Assembly: GCA_945869715.1 (NCBI GenBank)
Contig: CAMBPP010000002.1
Location: forward strand, 1-38,694
Source: Bifidobacterium breve
GTDB taxonomy: Bacteria; Actinomycetota; Acidimicrobiia; Acidimicrobiales; Ilumatobacteraceae
Direction: 5' to 3'
Length of the DNA stretch: 38,694 nt
Part shown: piece by piece, positions 37,400-38,694 of the stretch
Position numbering within the stretch: the stretch's first letter is position 1
How the letters are laid out: each line of letters opens with the position of its first letter
Program-made: the position numbers and the translations under genes
Notes under the pieces: model-generated
What the model was told of the DNA's origin: nothing
The model's input: the letters and a program-made list of their open reading frames with translations, nothing else
The model's database searches: none

Positions 37400-38622
37400 T
37401 TCGGAGCCACCTGACGTCGACGTTGGCGCCAGTCGGCAGGCAACGTGCGGTCAAGAACGTCGTCAACGGTAATTGCGCCAAGCAAACGTTGTGCCGAGTC
37501 GCACACGCCCATTGCCATCATGTTGTACGAGGCAAGAACTTCAGCAACTTCGCGGTCGGGCATCTCAACGGTCACGGTGGGTTCGTGTTCTAAGCAACGG
37601 CCGAGTTCCATGCTCGGTGGTTCACGCAATAAACGCTGGAAGTGCACCACACCGAGGTAACGGCCAGTGGGGGCACGAAACGGCGGGTTCGTAACAAACA
37701 CCTGAGCGGCAATAGACACCAGCCACTCGGGGTCGCGAATGTGAGCAAGTGCTTCAGCAACAGTGGCGTTGGGCCCCAGCACAATGATGTCGGGGGTCAT
37801 GAGTGCACCAGCGGTGCCTTCTTGGTACGACAACAATTGGCGCATAACAGCGGCATCGTCTTCGTCCATTTCATCCAAAATGCGCGAACGCTGCTCGCCA
37901 GGCATTTCAGCCAAGAGGTCGGCAAGGTCGTCGTATTCCATTTCGTCGAGCACGTTCATGAGACGTTCAAGGTCGAGACCTTCAATGAGTCGCAACTGTT
38001 CTGCTTCAGGAAGTTCTTCCAACAAGTCAGCTAAACGTTCGTCGTCCATTGCTTCGGCAAGTTGCCGACGTTGTGTGAGAGGAAGTGCACGCACAAAGCC
38101 GGCCACGTCGCTTGGGTGCATGTCGCGCAAGCGCGCAGCTTCAGCAGCCATTTCAGTGGTGGGTGCAAAGAGCGACGCCACGGTATCCCAATCGACCAAG
38201 CGATACGTAGGGCGCCGACGCAATGCGTTGCGACGAGCAAGGCGAACTTTGCTGACCTCCCAACCTGGCGTGCGGCCGTCTTCACGCAAACGTAATGCAA
38301 CGTCACTCACTACTTCATCGCCCACCTTTTGGTTGATGACACCAATTTTGAGCAGGCGTTCACCTTCTTTTGGCTTGAAAGGGTGGAAGTCGACGTCCCA
38401 ACTTTTCAGCCGTGCACCGGCATTATCGAGTGAGGCCACGCGGTTGGCGTTCACAAAAATGCGCCGGCGCTGGCTGGTGGCAACAAAACCCAAGACCTGC
38501 GGGGCCGAAGAGGTGCGGCCCGAGACCACCACCACGTCTTCGAGGCGGCCAATAGGTGCGCCACCTGCATCAAGAAGAGACAGGCGCATGACCCGAAATG
38601 CATAAATGAGCTCGCCTGTCAT
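37396..38622 (-). CDS. MgtE N-terminal domain plus CBS domain protein (PRC-barrel-like N-terminus, no transport domain)
   Basis: MHPSDVAGFVRALPLTQRRQLAEAMDDERLADLLEELPEAEQ...MEYDDLADLLAEMPGEQRSRILDEMDEDDAAVMRQLLSYQEGTAGALMTPD; CBS tail, then stop. Confidence 0.85.
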   Translation of the reverse strand: MTGELIYAFRVMRLSLLDAGGAPIGRLEDVVVVSGRTSSAPQVLGFVATSQRRRIFVNANRVASLDNAGARLKSWDVDFHPFKPKEGERLLKIGVINQKVGDEVVSDVALRLREDGRTPGWEVSKVRLARRNALRRRPTYRLVDWDTVASLFAPTTEMAAEAARLRDMHPSDVAGFVRALPLTQRRQLAEAMDDERLADLLEELPEAEQLRLIEGLDLERLMNVLDEMEYDDLADLLAEMPGEQRSRILDEMDEDDAAVMRQLLSYQEGTAGALMTPDIIVLGPNATVAEALAHIRDPEWLVSIAAQVFVTNPPFRAPTGRYLGVVHFQRLLREPPSMELGRCLEHEPTVTVEMPDREVAEVLASYNMMAMGVCDSAQRLLGAITVDDVLDRTLPADWRQRRRQVAPK

Positions 38623-38631
38623 ACAGCGAGA

Positions 38632-38694
38632 TTACCCCCGTGAACGCATGAACCTGCGGCGATTTCGGGCAATCCATCGATAGATCACATTGGC
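38632..38694 (-). CDS. C-terminal end of a gene cut by the window edge, possibly DCC (DUF393) thiol-disulfide oxidoreductase
   Basis: Reverse strand reads ANVIYRWIARNRRRFMRSRG*, resembling the YRWIARNR end of DCC-family proteins. Only 20 aa visible. Confidence 0.35.
   Translation of the reverse strand, partial: ANVIYRWIARNRRRFMRSRG

Noticed and set aside
37763-38605. 280-aa plus-strand ORF opposite MgtE-N/CBS gene
   Set aside because: Ser/Arg-rich antisense artefact; the sense frame has clear MgtE-N motifs.

Overview
This ~38.7 kb window looks like the replication-origin region of an actinobacterium. Gene content and divergence suggest Acidimicrobiia-like, but that is inference. The backbone matches the actinobacterial origin layout: rpsF-ssb-rpsR-rplI-dnaB, then pcnA, GNAT, DUF6049-like, DegV, Ser/Thr kinase, ECF sigma, putative anti-sigma, trxB, trxA and cwlM-like; then parB, parA, rsmG, jag, yidC, yidD, rnpA, rpmH on the minus strand; then dnaA, oriC, dnaN, recF, DUF721, gyrB, gyrA, DUF3566 and tRNA-Ile on the plus strand. 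A sugar-type ABC transporter lies at the left end. Fur and DUF1003/MgtE-N genes lie at the right end. I see no phage, transposon or CRISPR array. Points most worth a second look: (1) a cwlM-like gene that appears to start at ATT inside trxA and encodes an amidase fold with its zinc ligands apparently lost; (2) no murJ/mviN at its usual place, where a catalytically intact kinase carries an MviN-like ectodomain; (3) DnaA-box clusters outside oriC, next to dnaB and between the convergent cwlM and parB ends; (4) two identical 16-bp parS palindromes flanking a hairpin upstream of parA; (5) bS18 with a long DR/RG-rich tail; (6) an unlisted 43-aa ORF whose ATG uses the last base of the tRNA-Ile CCA. 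No database search was run; family names come from motif recognition.
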